DNA of 64,000 nucleotides, from contig JAUJYN010000071.1 of assembly GCA_030737835.1 (NCBI GenBank), positions 62,001 to 126,000 of the forward strand, read 5' to 3'. Position 1 is the stretch's first letter. Every line of letters begins with the position of its first letter. This DNA is from Acorus gramineus. Taxonomy: Eukaryota; Streptophyta; Magnoliopsida; Acorales; Acoraceae. This document shows, piece after piece, positions 45,435 to 57,283 of this stretch. The translations under genes and the position numbers were made by a program. The notes beneath the pieces were generated by a model, which was not told where the DNA came from, did no database searches, and worked only from the letters and a program-made list of their open reading frames with translations.

Positions 45435-46492
45435 CAGACTAATGTTTTTCAACACAACAATCACAAGAATACAATGCCATCAAAATGGAGGTGATCCGTA
45501 TAACAATATCGTCATCCATGCAGGTTATGAAATTCTCCCTCATCTGTTTTATCATGTTTTCCCTCATTGTTAATGCTTGGTATCACTTTCATTTATACAA
45601 TACGATAACATGTATCTCAATCAAATTGTGCAAACTGTCTGTTGTCATTCATGTGTGTGATAATAGTTGTTTTTCAGGACCTGAAGGACTGCTTGTGGGG
45701 CGCCAAAGCAATGCAACAACGATGTGCTTTCCTTTTATAATAATACATGTATCATTTAGTGAGAGTTGGATTGGAAACATTTTAGAATTGTTTGTTCCAG
45801 TGAGATGGATGATCTGGATGTGTGACACATGAACTTAGAATGTACACACAATTTATTAAAGTTAGTCTCAAATTATACTAACACCATCATGGGATCTTCA
45901 TATGCTATATTCATACATCTGTGTCAGGGGGGACTAATTTGTGGGCACTTCAACTAGTAGTTCTCATTTGAGATGGGACCTTGACCCCTCGTTTGGGGTG
46001 TGATAGAGAATTTATTCTCTCTCGATAAAATGTGCATAAAATGTACAGGGATAGATAATAATCTATGTAGAATAAACAAATTTTTATTTGATTGTCTTTT
46101 TTGTTTTTCTCATAGTGAAACATAGCAGAAGTGTTCAACTTGGATGAAACATAGCAGAAGTGTTCAACTTGGATAAAATGAGGATAGTGATAGAAAAGAT
46201 ATACATTAGAGTTTGTGACTTATTGATAATTCTATTTTTGCATAAATTGTTTGTGTTTAGAAATAAGTGTGAAACATGTGTATGAAACATGTGATGTGTG
46301 TGAAAGTGCTTGGCGAAATAATTTTATAAAAATGACAAAAGTGTATTTCCTAGACAAACCTTTCAATATTTGTTCTACCAAAAAACAGGTTCCAATACTT
46401 ATTCCTCTTTATTCATCCTTATTTTCTAGTTATGTCTACACCCAATACAGGGTAAAAGTCTTTCCAGTGATATCTATGATCTTGGATTTGCA
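45435..46492. other. 3' flank of RPAP3-like gene
   Basis: The RPAP3-like 3' UTR and intergenic DNA. A 29-bp perfect tandem duplication (GAAACATAGCAGAAGTG...) lies at 46117-46145 and 46146-46174. No coding exon is supported. Confidence 0.55.
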
Positions 46493-46495
46493 TTA

Positions 46496-47561
46496 GGTGG
46501 TATTTGGCTCAGCGTAATGCAGATTTTAAATACTAATTAATAAGTGTAGAAAGAGGTTATGCTGATAATCTTTAAGAAGTGTAGAAAAAAAAACGTTTGA
46601 TTCAGTGAAAAATAAATTACAGTTATTTAAATAAGTGTGTTTAGTTGACCATTTAATATATGTGCTTATTAGAAAAGTATTTTGATCCATTTTATAAGTG
46701 CTGAATGTTATTTTGATGTTTTGTTGAATATTTAAAAACGTGCTTAATTTTAAACTATTTAAAGAATATGGATTTGTTTCATAAAATGTTCCCACTTTAG
46801 AGAGTGAACAATAGAATGCCACATAGAAATATCATCTTTAAGAATAGTGGTAAATTGTACTGGATCAACTTTCAACAAAAACACAGGCTTGCTTTGTCTC
46901 ACTCTGTGACCCCATACACCTTGTATCCACCATTAAAAAAAAATCCAACAAAAAATTGAACTAGAAAGACTAGTTAATCAATATTTGGGACGGGCAGCAG
47001 AGGCGGAGGTTTGGGATGGACAGCAGAGGCGGAGGTCGGGGACGTGCAAAGGCGGAGGTCGGACGGGCAGCGGCGGAGGTTTTGGACTGGCAGATCGGTG
47101 GCGATCGGAGGGCGAACAGGACCGTGACACCACTGGTAGGTTCTCACGAAGTCGAGCAAAGCTCTTCAGTTGGTGAAAGACGCCCATAAACCCATGGATC
47201 TATGTATTTCGTGGCGATGGAGGTGGAGATGAAGAAATCTAGGGTTTCAGGTGGTGTTTGGGAAAAATTGTGTGAAGGAGAGAGAGAGAGGGTGAAAAGT
47301 TGGGTTAAATAGCCTTGGTAATATTGTGTGATAGGTGGGGGCTATTTGGTCTTTTCACAAGGGTAACCAAGATAGCTGAAAGCGTGAGGGGTAAATTAAG
47401 TGAAAGAAATTCGATGATTTTTTGTTGAGGATAAACACTGAATGCAGATATAATAAGAGCTTATTGTGGGATCCAACCAAACAACCTTTGTAATCAATAA
47501 ATGCTGAAAAAATCGCATTCAACTAAATAAGTGCTGATTTTCAGCCCAACCAAACACCATC
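46496..47561. mobile_element. PIF/Harbinger non-autonomous element, copy 1
   Basis: Starts GGTGGTATTTGGCTCAGC and ends GCCCAACCAAACACCATC, an imperfect terminal inverted repeat. The PIF/Harbinger target triplet TTA flanks both sides (46493-46495 and 47562-47564). Its first 350 bp are clearly related to the start of the next element. A GC-rich core (46985-47190) with repeated GGCGGAGGT words has open frames on both strands but no recognised product. The element is 1066 bp without transposase. Confidence 0.75.
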
Positions 47562-47564
47562 TTA

Positions 47565-49420
47565 GGCCGCGTTTGGCTCCGCTGAATGCTGAATTTAAGT
47601 ATTGAATTATTCAGTGCTGATTATATAAGTACTGAATGTTTTATGCAGTTCAGTTTTAAAAACTGTTTGGTTCAGTAGAAATATAAGCACTTATTCAGAT
47701 AAGTGTGTTTGGTTCACCACTTAACAGTAGTGCTTATTAAAACTAAGACGATCGCCTACCATTAACCTTCAAAAAAACAGTAGTGCTTATTAGAAGGGTA
47801 TTTTGGTTTATTTAATAAGTACTGAATGTTATTTTGATGTTTGATGGAATATTTAAAAAAACGTGCTTATTTTAAATTATTTCAAAAATATGGACTTGTT
47901 TCTCGAAATATATGTCTCAGTTTAAAGAGTGAATATTTCACAAACTTAAACTCAATAGTAATCATATGGATGCAAATCATTTCATTCTACAATTCAAGCA
48001 TTGATCATATCTTTTTTTTTCCTATCGATAAACATTGAAATACACTTCACCATATTATATCCAAACATTAATAAAAATTCAACCCATATAATGAAAACAT
48101 GAACTTTTCAAACCTGTCAATGAATTTGATATCCTAAATTATAAATCACCATAATTAAATCACTTGGAAAGTCTCCCAATTGTCACAAAACAATAGTGTC
48201 TCCAATAATATATAGTAGCATGTTATCATCATTTCTGATGTTCAATAGTTGTATTAACAGAAGAGAACTAAAGATTTCAAAAAGCTATAGCAAAATCTAT
48301 CAATCCCACAAGCATCATCTTCTCAATTGTAATGCCAGAAATCATTGTTTAAGCAGCAATCATCAATCATGCAGTGTTCCCAGAATATAATCTTCTCTAA
48401 ACAGGTAGTACCTGAGCAAACACAACAGGAAAACCAATGCTATCAGAATCACATTATTTCACATGAGGTTAAAAATGAAAATACCCGCAATAAGAAATGA
48501 TAGTTTCATAACAGAAAACCATTGGCTTTATTGCATTGGTTCAAACAAATCAATACCAGTGAACAAAGAGAAATTTCAATAACGTTTACATTAGATAAAG
48601 GGCATAGATCAACAAAATTTGTGGAGCATGAATTGGACTATGTCTCAGTTGCATATTAAATAATCAAGTGTAACAAAGCATTTTAAATAATATTTTTAGC
48701 CATATTTGTCTAGCAGGGCACCTGAAAAACCATCATTGGAACCCAAAAAATCATCGCCTACTGTAAAGGAGATTAGCAATCTCCTCTTGTGTTGCATTCA
48801 TCTCAGCCTCTTCGTTGTCGAGTTGGACTATCGGGTATTGCTGCTCAGTGGCATTTTCATCTTCAACAACTGTGTTTTGGTATCTCTCGAACAAGGCATC
48901 TATTAGATTAGACATTCTAATATAATTATGGATTGCCATTATTACCGCCACGATCAGACCTGAATATCGAATGGATAAGGGGTCATCTTCTTAAGGATTG
49001 GGAAGCGCGCCTTCCACACACCAAATGTTCTCTCGATCACGTTCCGTAAAGATGAGTGGAAATAATTAAACAGCTCCTCCTTGTTTCGAAGTCCTAAACC
49101 TCCCGGTAGTCACCCAACCAATACCTAACATTACGGTAAGGTGCTAGAAATCCCCTTCTGTTCGTATATCCAGCATCTATGAGATAATTGTTTCTATTAG
49201 GGGGCATTGAAAACCTATTGGAAGGGTCGCAGATTGTATCTGAAAGGATGCGCGAGTCATGAGCAGTTCTTTCCCATCCGGCCATTACGTAAGTAAATAA
49301 CATGTCAAAATTGTATACCGCAAGCACATTCTACATGCAATCCCCCTTCCGACCCCGATATTGAACTTGATTGTCGATTTCGATGTTAAGTGTGCTTTTA
49401 TTTGCAAGGGTGATATAAAG
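47565..49420. mobile_element. PIF/Harbinger element, copy 2 (right end not found)
   Basis: Begins GGCCGCGTTTGGCTCCGC directly after the TTA that ends copy 1. It shares with copy 1 blocks such as ATAAGTGTGTTTGGTT, TACTGAATGTTATTTTGATG and AAAAACGTGCTTA in the same order. A broken DDE transposase lies on the minus strand (48750-49420). No matching right terminus is visible, so the element is truncated beyond about 49420. Confidence 0.7.
48706..49420 (-). pseudogene. Harbinger-type (DDE_Tnp_4) transposase, broken
   Basis: The minus strand shows, in order: YRGRKGDCM, then a TAG where family members have Gln, then NVLAVYNFDMLFTYVMAGWER, AHDSRILSD, DAGYTNRRGFLAPYR, and after a frame change [21 protein letters not shown] second frame change precedes VIMAIHNYIRMS. 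This is the classic C-terminal half of PIF/Harbinger (HARBI1-like) transposases, including the second catalytic region (DAGY). At least one stop and two frame changes disable it, and the N-terminal half is gone. Confidence 0.8.
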
Positions 49421-49463
49421 TGCAATACCAAAAAAATAGGTGACAATCAATTGTTGTTTAAAA

Positions 49464-49596
49464 AATGAGTCCTATTACATGGGCCCCAAAATATAAGCTC
49501 TAATTTCAAGTCCCATTAGGTGTCATAATTTGATTGGCTAGATGTTTGACTTTTAAATTACTTAAAAAAGCAAAATATCTAAATACCCTTCATTAG
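49464..49596. repeat. Direct repeat, copy A
   Basis: Shares TACATGGGCCCCAAAAT, the AAGYCY.ATT segment, TAGGTGT.AT and TGATTGG...TGTTTGACTTTT with 50124-50259 in the same orientation. It is about 130 bp and non-coding. Confidence 0.6.
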
Positions 49597-51327
49597 AAAT
49601 CCACGGTTTTTTCCTCCCACTTTCTCTCCTCTTTCATAGGAACCCTTACAGCTTCTTAAACAAAATTGACCACCATAAAAAAAAATTGAACGCCATAAAA
49701 AAAAACTTTCGACGTCAAAAGAAGCCATCAAAACTCTAAGTCGCGTAGTATTGCCTCCAAGCTCCATTAATTATTTCATGAAATCAGGGAATTGGAGGAG
49801 TAAGATGGGAAAAATTTGCACACTTAATCAAGAACGAGGAAGGAATCTGAGTTTTCAATCTCAATATATTTGCTATTGCAGGCATCGGTTTTGAAGTAAA
49901 AAAAATATTTTTTTATTTGAAAATCATATGGGAACAAAATGAATGTGTCTAAAAATAGAATGTATAAGTGATTCCTTAACTGAAACAAGAGATGGAAAGG
50001 AAGAAGTATACATAGAAAACATAAAAAAAGAACTCCATCTACATTGTCATGCATGCGGTTCATCAAACATGTATTTGGATTTCATTGAATGTAACTGGAT
50101 CTGGAATAATGTATCTGAATTTTAATTAGGTTCTTGCTACATGGGCCCCAAAATTTAAGCCCCATTGAGAAGCCTCAATAGGTGTTATTACCTGATTGGT
50201 TCTCTGTTTGACTTTTTAAAAAGGTAAAAAGAGCAAAGACAATACTACCCTTTCTTAATATTTGAATTTTTCACTCCAAAAAACAATTCCCTCATTAATT
50301 GGACTATATAACCACCTCCTATCACCGCCCCCCCCCCCCCCCTTTGAAAAATTCTTTTTTATTCTCCTAAGGCATCCGCCACTTCAAAATTATTCCGGCC
50401 AGCCTCCTCATCTCTGGCGATCGGCATGACCGCCATTGGATTTCTCTCGTTGCCCTCTATCATATGAGAGGTGGATCAACTACCTTTCAAGCCCTCCTCT
50501 GATCTCTACCTCCATTTTTTTCTTCTAGATACAGCTATAAATACAGATGAATATATTAGAATTTCAAATACTAAAGAATATGTTATATTTTTCAGATACA
50601 TATACAAATTTGGATTCAGTTCTATATTAGTTTTTTCAGATACACATGTATCTAAAAAATTTCACATACAGATTTCAGATACAATATTAAGATACAATTA
50701 TGTATCAGAAATTCAAATGAAACAATTATGATCTACATGTTAATGAGCAATGCATAGATGATTAATAAAAGTATTTAAGTATACACGATAATAAATAATT
50801 AAATATTAATCAGATACACATTAATCAAATCCATATAAATAAAAATATCAAACATCAAATTGGGCTGGATAAATAATTCAAATACACGTGTACCTGGAAT
50901 TTGAATTAACAACTTTACATTAGATATAAGTGTATCTTGAATTTGAATTAGTTGAATAATGATCATGCAATGCTAAAAATATGCTGAATGACTCAATATG
51001 CATAATTATACACATACACAACAACAAAAATGATTATACAGATCATACTTAAACACAAAGTGCATATCAAATCCAGATACAATGACCATGTATATGAATG
51101 TAAATTAAATTTAATCTCAAAAAATGTATATGATGATTCAAATGATGAATGTAAAATCAGATCAATATGTTTTATTCAGATTGAAAAAAGCCTAATCTGA
51201 ATGGATCACCATTGTTTGCACCACAATCAGGTCGCAAATAAAAAAAATGAATCGTGTAATTCTTCACTTCTCCATCGATAAATCTGAATAAAAAAATAAA
51301 TTCAAAATTTGTTTTCAGTTCCACCGA
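49597..51327. other. AT-rich gene-free region
   Basis: Contains the second copy of the direct repeat (50124-50259) and a run of about 15 C residues (50328-50342). The motif CAGATACA with close variants recurs between 50520 and 50830. No gene was recognised. Confidence 0.5.
50124..50259. repeat. Direct repeat, copy B
   Basis: The diverged partner of 49464-49596, 660 bp away in the same orientation. The pair may mark two insertions of one miniature element family, but no inverted ends or target duplications were established. Confidence 0.55.
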
Positions 51328-51501
51328 TCAATCCGAATCTAAAAATTGTACTTCGATGAATGTTGAAACTTGGCTTTGTAATTCTCTGTGGATCAAATCA
51401 TCTTTAGAAGAAAAGATGGCCCTCTTGGATGTGGATCTCTGCAAACCACTGGTTTTGATTCCCTGCTCGTTTTTCTTAACGTAGCACAAGGCATAGCCAC
51501 C
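51328..51501 (-). other. Orphan open exon of unknown origin
   Basis: A splice acceptor (TTTATAG) is followed by 57 codons and a TGA, beginning GGYALCYVKKNEQGIKTSG. No upstream exon or family could be recognised. It lies just beyond the copia LTR and may be a gene relic or chance. Confidence 0.25.
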
Positions 51502-51589
51502 CTATAAAGAGAAAGAAAAAAAATCATTAACAATGACAACAAATAATATAAGAGTATTAGAGGATTAGATTAAAATAGGGTGAAAATTT

Positions 51590-52529
51590 AGCACAACAAA
51601 ATACTGAAACGATAGAGAGAATGTAAAGAAGTGAGAGATGAATGGATGGACGAAGCCCGCTGTGACGCTTAAGTCGTTATTTGGCTCCTCCCGGTGCAGA
51701 AGTCGCGAACTGAATCGCCCCCAAGATCTAGCAAGCCCACACAGAGTGCACGCTCAGGTGAAATTAGAAATCGGCTTAGAACTCTATCACCATAAAAGCA
51801 CTTAGGCTACTGGAATAATAGGACGTCAGGGCTATTTCTCACAACTCTCACAAGAGACTCTCTCTCTTTGAGTGGATACACATTTTGTGACTTCGATGGA
51901 TGGAATGGCATACATGGGTCCCTTTATATAGGCCTCTAGATTGCCCAAGAGTCATCTCCAAATTCAAGGTACCCATTCAAATTAGGAATAATGAACTTAC
52001 AAGTATTCCATGCATGGTTCATTGTTCCATATTCAATGGGAATGGCAAATTCAAGGTACATAATGGACTCATTTATAGTCAATTCATGTATTCAACCTAG
52101 GTGCATCATTGGAATGAGAACCTTGCATATTCAATGCTTCATTCCACCATAGGTTTATCATAGAAAGTCTACATACATGAATTTTACATAGTTAATGCAT
52201 TAAATATGGTTCATTCCATCCTAGGTTCATCTAGGAATCCCACACACATGAACCTTGCATATTTAATTTCATAATTAGAGTCCAATGTACCTACTCCATT
52301 AGCCAGCACACATGAATCATGCCAAGTCCACATTGACATACCATATACTACACATCCATATATATAGCCCTTGTTCATATTATATCCAAGCCCTATACTT
52401 AGCTAATTGGTGATTATTTGAAAGCATGTGAGGGATCAAGTTTGGAGTCAAAATATATTAATATATTTTTCATATTAAACATAGAATTTTGAAACTTTAT
52501 TTTTTGAAAAACATTTCAAAAAACCAACA
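51590..52529 (-). repeat. 3' LTR of the copia element (far end approximate)
   Basis: It starts TGTTGGTTTTTTGAAATG on the minus strand directly after the purine-rich tract. It includes the TATA motif and a downstream transcribed-leader-like region with CTCTCACA and CACTCAAAGAGAGAGAG. The CA end was not located with confidence. Confidence 0.55.
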
Positions 52530-53455
52530 ATCCCCCACAAGTTTCAAAATACCAACGAGTTCCATCCCACAAGTTACTGCGTCTAACGTAGATGTCTGAA
52601 GACTTGAATCTACACTTAGTCCAACTGAATCCCTGATTGATAACACAATAGTGGACTAAGCCTTGAACTAAGCATTACAACCAGTTCATCAGCGCACACA
52701 CAGAAACTTAATAGCTATATCTGATTGGTAGCACATTAAGGGCCCTGTGCTTATTCTGGTTCTGCGAGAGCTACTAGGAATTACTAAAATTCCATAGGAG
52801 ACGGTCCACATCTCCACTCTCACATAGGTAAGTCCATAAGGAGTGCTTTCTATCAGTCACCCCACACTTTTAAGTGCTATAGACTTATTAAGGCCCCGGC
52901 CCAGCCTAACACCATGACAAAAAGAGCGCACATTAAAGGCCTTGTGCCTAATTTTTGGTTCTGTGAGAGCTACTTGGAATCGCCTACAAATTCCATAGGA
53001 GACAGCCTGTATCTCCAATCTCACATGGGTAAGTTCATGAAGAGTGCTTCTTGTTAACCACCCCACACGTCAAAGTGCTATAGACTTATTAAGGTCCCAG
53101 ACTAGCCTAATACCTCAACAGGAAATATGCACATGAGAATAAAAGAATGAGACTTAAAATATTTATTGTGCATCAATGTCCTTACAGTAATGTTTTCTTT
53201 GAACCATAGACTTCAGTATTACATGGGTAGGTAAACCTTTGAACCCAAACTTCTATCTAATGGTAGAATTATTACAAGACATCACATAGGCCTCAGTTCC
53301 ATTCCAATGGTGGTTGTCTCAATGAACTCCCTTTTGAGACCTTTCGTCAAGGGATCCGCCAAGTTCTCTGAAGATCTGACATCAACCACTGATATCATGC
53401 CATCTCGAATCAATTCATCTAGATAGTCATGCTTCAGACGAACAGTCCTCTTTCT

Positions 53456-54500
53456 TCAATTCAACAAGCCATTCTCAGCAACAGCATTGGTCGCCTGGTT
53501 GTCACAATAGATAGAGATCGCGCACTTCTTTTTTCTACTCAATGGAAGATCATACAGGAGATTTCTCAGCCATTCAGCTTCATCTCCTGCCATTGCCAGC
53601 GCATAGAATTCCGCTTCCATCGATGACTGTGCAATCACGGACTGCTTCTTTGATTTTCAAGATACTGTGGCTCCACCCAAGGTGAACACATAACCGCCAG
53701 TCGATTTGGATTCGTCCGGATCTGAGCACCAACTTGCGTCGCTAAAGCCTTCCACGATCGAGGGGTAGCCGGAGTAGAACAACCCATAGTTCATTGTACC
53801 TTTTAGATACCTCATAACCCTATGAATCGGCTCCCAATGAGCTTTTCAAGGATTACTTGAGAATCTGCCCAACATGCCTACATCATAGGCAATATCCAGC
53901 CTCGTGCAACTCATCGCGTACATCAAGCTTTCGACGACGCTAGAGTACTCGAGCTGCTTCACAGGTTCCCCATCATTGGCCTTCAGCTTCTTGTTGTAGT
54001 CGTACGGAGTCGGAAGTTCTAGAAGATCGAAGTATCTGAACTTCTTCAGCATCTTCTCTTCATAGTGAGACTGAGTTAGACCAAACCCAATGTTTGACCT
54101 CACTATCTTGATTCCCAGAATCACATCAGCAGGTCCCATGTCCTTCATGCTGAACTTTGAGGAGGGAAAACTCTTCACTGACTTCACACTCTCCAAATCA
54201 GTGCCAATGATCAGCATGTCATCGATGTAGAGACATACTATCATGCCTCGATTATCAGCAAATTTGCTTTAGACACACTTGTCTGATTTACTAACAATGA
54301 ATCCTTCATCTCGAATGACTTCGTCAAACTTTTCATGCCATAGCTTAGGACCTCTTCAATCCATACAAAGATCTGACAAGCTTGCATACCATGCTTTCAA
54401 GACCCTTGACGAGAAAGCCTTCTGGTTGCTCCATATAGATCTCCTCCATCAGATCTCCGTTCAGGAAAGCCGTCTTCACATCGCTCCTGTTTTTTTGAGT
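53456..54500 (-). pseudogene. Copia reverse transcriptase and RNase H, broken
   Basis: From right to left: [11 protein letters not shown] and SLYGLKR of the polymerase (54340-54485), two stops, then the catalytic YIDDM in a 132-residue frame (53846-54244), a further break, and the RNase H part with SMEAEFYAL and YCDNQA (53456-53638). The order and motifs are those of plant copia pol. Several stop codons and shifts make the copy non-functional. Confidence 0.85.
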
Positions 54501-55439
54501 CTGTCAGAGTCGCTCCCGCTCTTCTTTGAGTCTGTCGGAGTTGGATCCACAAGATCAGATCTATCATGATGCCTTTCTGCAACACTACAAACGCTAATAG
54601 CGAAGCGTAACGAGGCATTTCGGCAACACTGCAAACGCTGATGGCAAAGCGTAACGAATGACGACGACAGATCTCAAGGAAGATGGAGATCCAAAGAAGA
54701 GAAGAACGACGACGACGCGTGAAGACGACATCACGCGGAGACGACAACGACGAGAGCGCGCGGAGACGATAGCGCTACGAGCAGGATCTCAAGGAAGAAA
54801 GAGATCTAAGGAAGAGATAATGGATGGCGCGCGATAGAAGACACTGAGAGCCTCACAAAGAGAGCGGAGGGCTTTGTATTTGACGGCCCCGGTTTATTTC
54901 ACGCATTGACTTCACGTGATCCGATCATGTTTCCCTAAAATTGGTATTGAAATTCCAGGTTCCCCTAAAATTGTTTATTTTCACTTAATCTATTCCATCA
55001 ATACAAGAGGGGCTCACATGTCATTTCATCTAATAAATCATCGGTCCACATGTAAAATCAAATTTTCACATTTTATAATTTCTTATCGATATTTTATTTA
55101 TTTTTTATCCACACAACTTATACATGATCAATCATATAATAAAAATTCTATTTTTATATTTTTCAATGTGAATAACTAAAAACACAATTATATAAAAAAT
55201 ATCTTATTCTATTAGTATAAATATTTATATAAAAATTAATTAGTTCAACAACATAGTCGTGGCAATTCCGAGAATGCTGCTCAAATTTTTTTTATTTTTA
55301 TTTTTTAAAAAAGCAACGCCGCGGAGAAAATAAAAAAAAGGCGGGGAACGAAAAAGTGATGCGAATTCGCGTCAGATTCGGAGGGAGAGCGAGAGAAACC
55401 CTTCCACATTCATTTGATGCTCTCCTTTTTTTTTATAGG
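54501..55439. other. Intergenic DNA right of the copia remnant
   Basis: A GC-rich 400 bp (54500-54890) contains a 42-bp imperfect tandem repeat (GCAACACTRCAAACGCT..., 54580-54660) and ACGACGACG runs. It may be displaced copia leader. The rest is AT-rich. No gene was recognised. Confidence 0.45.
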
Positions 55440-56070
55440 TTAGGTCGTTCGGTTTTGGAAGAAAAATTGGGGAACCTCAAACAGGATTTCGATTTGAATC
55501 TCGTACGGGACTTGTCGTCGAAGAGGGTGAGATCGATCGTTCGCTTGTTTCTCTTTTATTATTATATGTCTCTCATTAGAAATCCTTTTGTTTTGATTGA
55601 GTTTGTGTGTTTTTATCGATTATAGTGTACGTGCCATGATAATTTAGTCGATCATTGAGTGAATCAGTGCTTTTGTTGGAGTTTTTGACGGTTCCATTGA
55701 TTTTAGCACACAATGCATTTTTCATTTTATTTCGTACGATTTTTTTCTGTCTCTGATTGTTCGGTTTTGAGGCGAAAATTGGGGAACCAATCTCTTATGG
55801 GACTTATGAAAGCATAACAGGGTGAGATCAATCATTCGGCCTAATTTTCCATCCTCTCTTAACTTTGATTAGGGAACCTTTTGTTTTGATTGAGTTTGTG
55901 TGTTTGATTGACAACAGTGTATGTTTCATGAAAATATTAGTCGGTCATTGGGTGAAAAGGCGCCTCTTCACGGAGGATTTTTTTATTTTTTTTATATTGA
56001 TTCAATTTGTTTCAGTATAGCGTGCATTGTTCATGTCATTGCGAACCAGTGATATAGCTACATTGATATA
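55440..56070 (+). repeat. Diverged tandem duplication of about 315 bp
   Basis: Copy 1 (about 55440-55755) and copy 2 (about 55756-56070) share, in the same order, GTTCGGTTTTG, AAAATTGGGGAACC, GGGTGAGATC, CCTTTTGTTTTGATTGAG and TTTAGTC/ATTAGTCGGTCATTG. Copy 1 contains an exon-like stretch ending at a donor (AGAGG/GTGAGATC), which is degraded in copy 2. It may be the leader of a lost gene. Confidence 0.6.
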
Positions 56071-56284
56071 GTTGTCTGCTTGGCTAAACCATTCGAATTA
56101 ATTTTCAGAAATTTCAATTCAAGGAAGGGCACACAGTTGATAAACATCTAGAGAAGGGAATGGAATATGGTTGTCAACTTGTCATTAAGTGCTCATGCTT
56201 GAAAGCAATTATACGCTAGTTTACATATTTAGAAAAGATGCAATGATTTGCTAAAAGAGGAATAAATATGTTCCCGCCGTGATG

Positions 56285-56575
56285 TGGACAATTTGGCTTG
56301 CCAGAAATCATTTGGTTTTTAGGGGTACTAGAGTTTATATTGAAGACCTTTGGGATTTGGTTACTAATTTTGTTAGAGATTGGGAGATTGCTTGTGCAGG
56401 GTTAAGCAAAGTTTTGTTGTATTGGGGGTAAATTTGAGGTCATGGCATAGGACTTGTATTATGTCTCGGTAGATCACTCCTCTACCAACTTTATGCTTTG
56501 GGCCTGTCGCTTGAATTTGAATAAAATGTTTTGGGTCATGGCATGCCTACCATTTCTTCAATAAAAGGGGGAATA
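56285..56575 (+). mobile_element. 5'-truncated LINE fragment (end of ORF2 and 3' UTR)
   Basis: A plus-strand frame reads WTIWLARNHLVFRG and ends YWG-stop (about 56291-56431), the usual C-terminal tail of plant L1-type ORF2 after the zf-RVT domain. The following 140 bp end in AATAAAAGGGGGAATAAA, resembling a LINE 3' end. The larger LINE at 57284-59095 has a related tail (ALWLSRNHSVFRG) on the minus strand. Confidence 0.6.
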
Positions 56576-56814
56576 AATATGATACACATGGAAGGAACAT
56601 AATGTAATTCGTTGCCATACCATACATAGCCACTAAGCAAGTAGCATTGTCTCATTTGTTAACCACATACCAGGTTGCTGGTGGTCAGACAACTTTACTA
56701 TCAGCATAACCTAAGGAAACTCTTGAAATAAGGTCAATGCTATTTGATACCCTAGATTTTTCATGAATCTAGACCTTAATCATTAGTACGCATGCAGACT
56801 TTTTTTTTATGTGT

Positions 56815-56900
56815 CAGAGGGACCTCTCGTGGCTGACCTTAGGGCCAAGCTGGGAAGGCTACTTCCGTTTGTTTGCCTTGGTCTCATAGAAACTTCTTTC
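56815..56900 (-). mobile_element. SINE 3' fragment
   Basis: Shares GTGGCTGA, AAGCTGGGAAGGCTACTTCC and TGTTTG.CTT.GTC with 39265-39330, so it is the 3' part of the same SINE family in the same orientation. The polymerase III head is absent. Confidence 0.6.
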
Positions 56901-57283
56901 AAAATTTTTCCATCCACCTAGACCTTTTGCATGTGCATAGCCAATACAATGCTTACAACTTATGGGGTTGAACAACTTTTTCCAAGTTTCTATTGTTAGC
57001 AATTGCATGCTCTACAGCTAAGTTCATTTCAAATAGATCTTCGTGTCATGAGGTGGTAATTTATGGCAATGGGTTGTTCATTTCACTAGACTATCTTCTG
57101 GATCACTAGCAAATTTTGGAATTTGGGCCCATCAGAAGGTTATGCTATTGTAAAATGATGTCCAACCCCATTTGCAGCTTCATTTGAAGTCCCCAACTAT
57201 TTTGATTTTTTTAAGTATATACATGCCTAATGAAGTACATACTATTATGAAAAATAAAGTATATACCTAGATAAACCAATATA

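Larger units (their letters stand above)
51590..54500 (-). mobile_element. Broken Ty1/copia retrotransposon, 3' part
   Basis: On the minus strand the element runs from a truncated reverse transcriptase (near 54490) through RNase H to a polypurine tract (TTGTGGGGGA, 52530-52540) and a 3' LTR starting TGTTGG at 52529. The LTR has a TATATAAAGGG promoter motif at about 51927-51937. Its far end is not fixed, because no second LTR is present; 51590 is approximate. Gag, protease and integrase are missing. Confidence 0.75.
56071..57283. other. Intergenic DNA with LINE and SINE fragments
   Basis: Contains a LINE 3' fragment (56285-56575), a SINE 3' fragment (56815-56900) and the 5' part of the dispersed AT repeat (57203-57280). 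Nothing else is recognised. Confidence 0.5.

Noticed and set aside
46978..47187. Pro-rich minus-strand frame inside PIF copy 1
   Set aside because: It comes from repeated GGCGGAGGT words and is open in several frames; no support as a gene.
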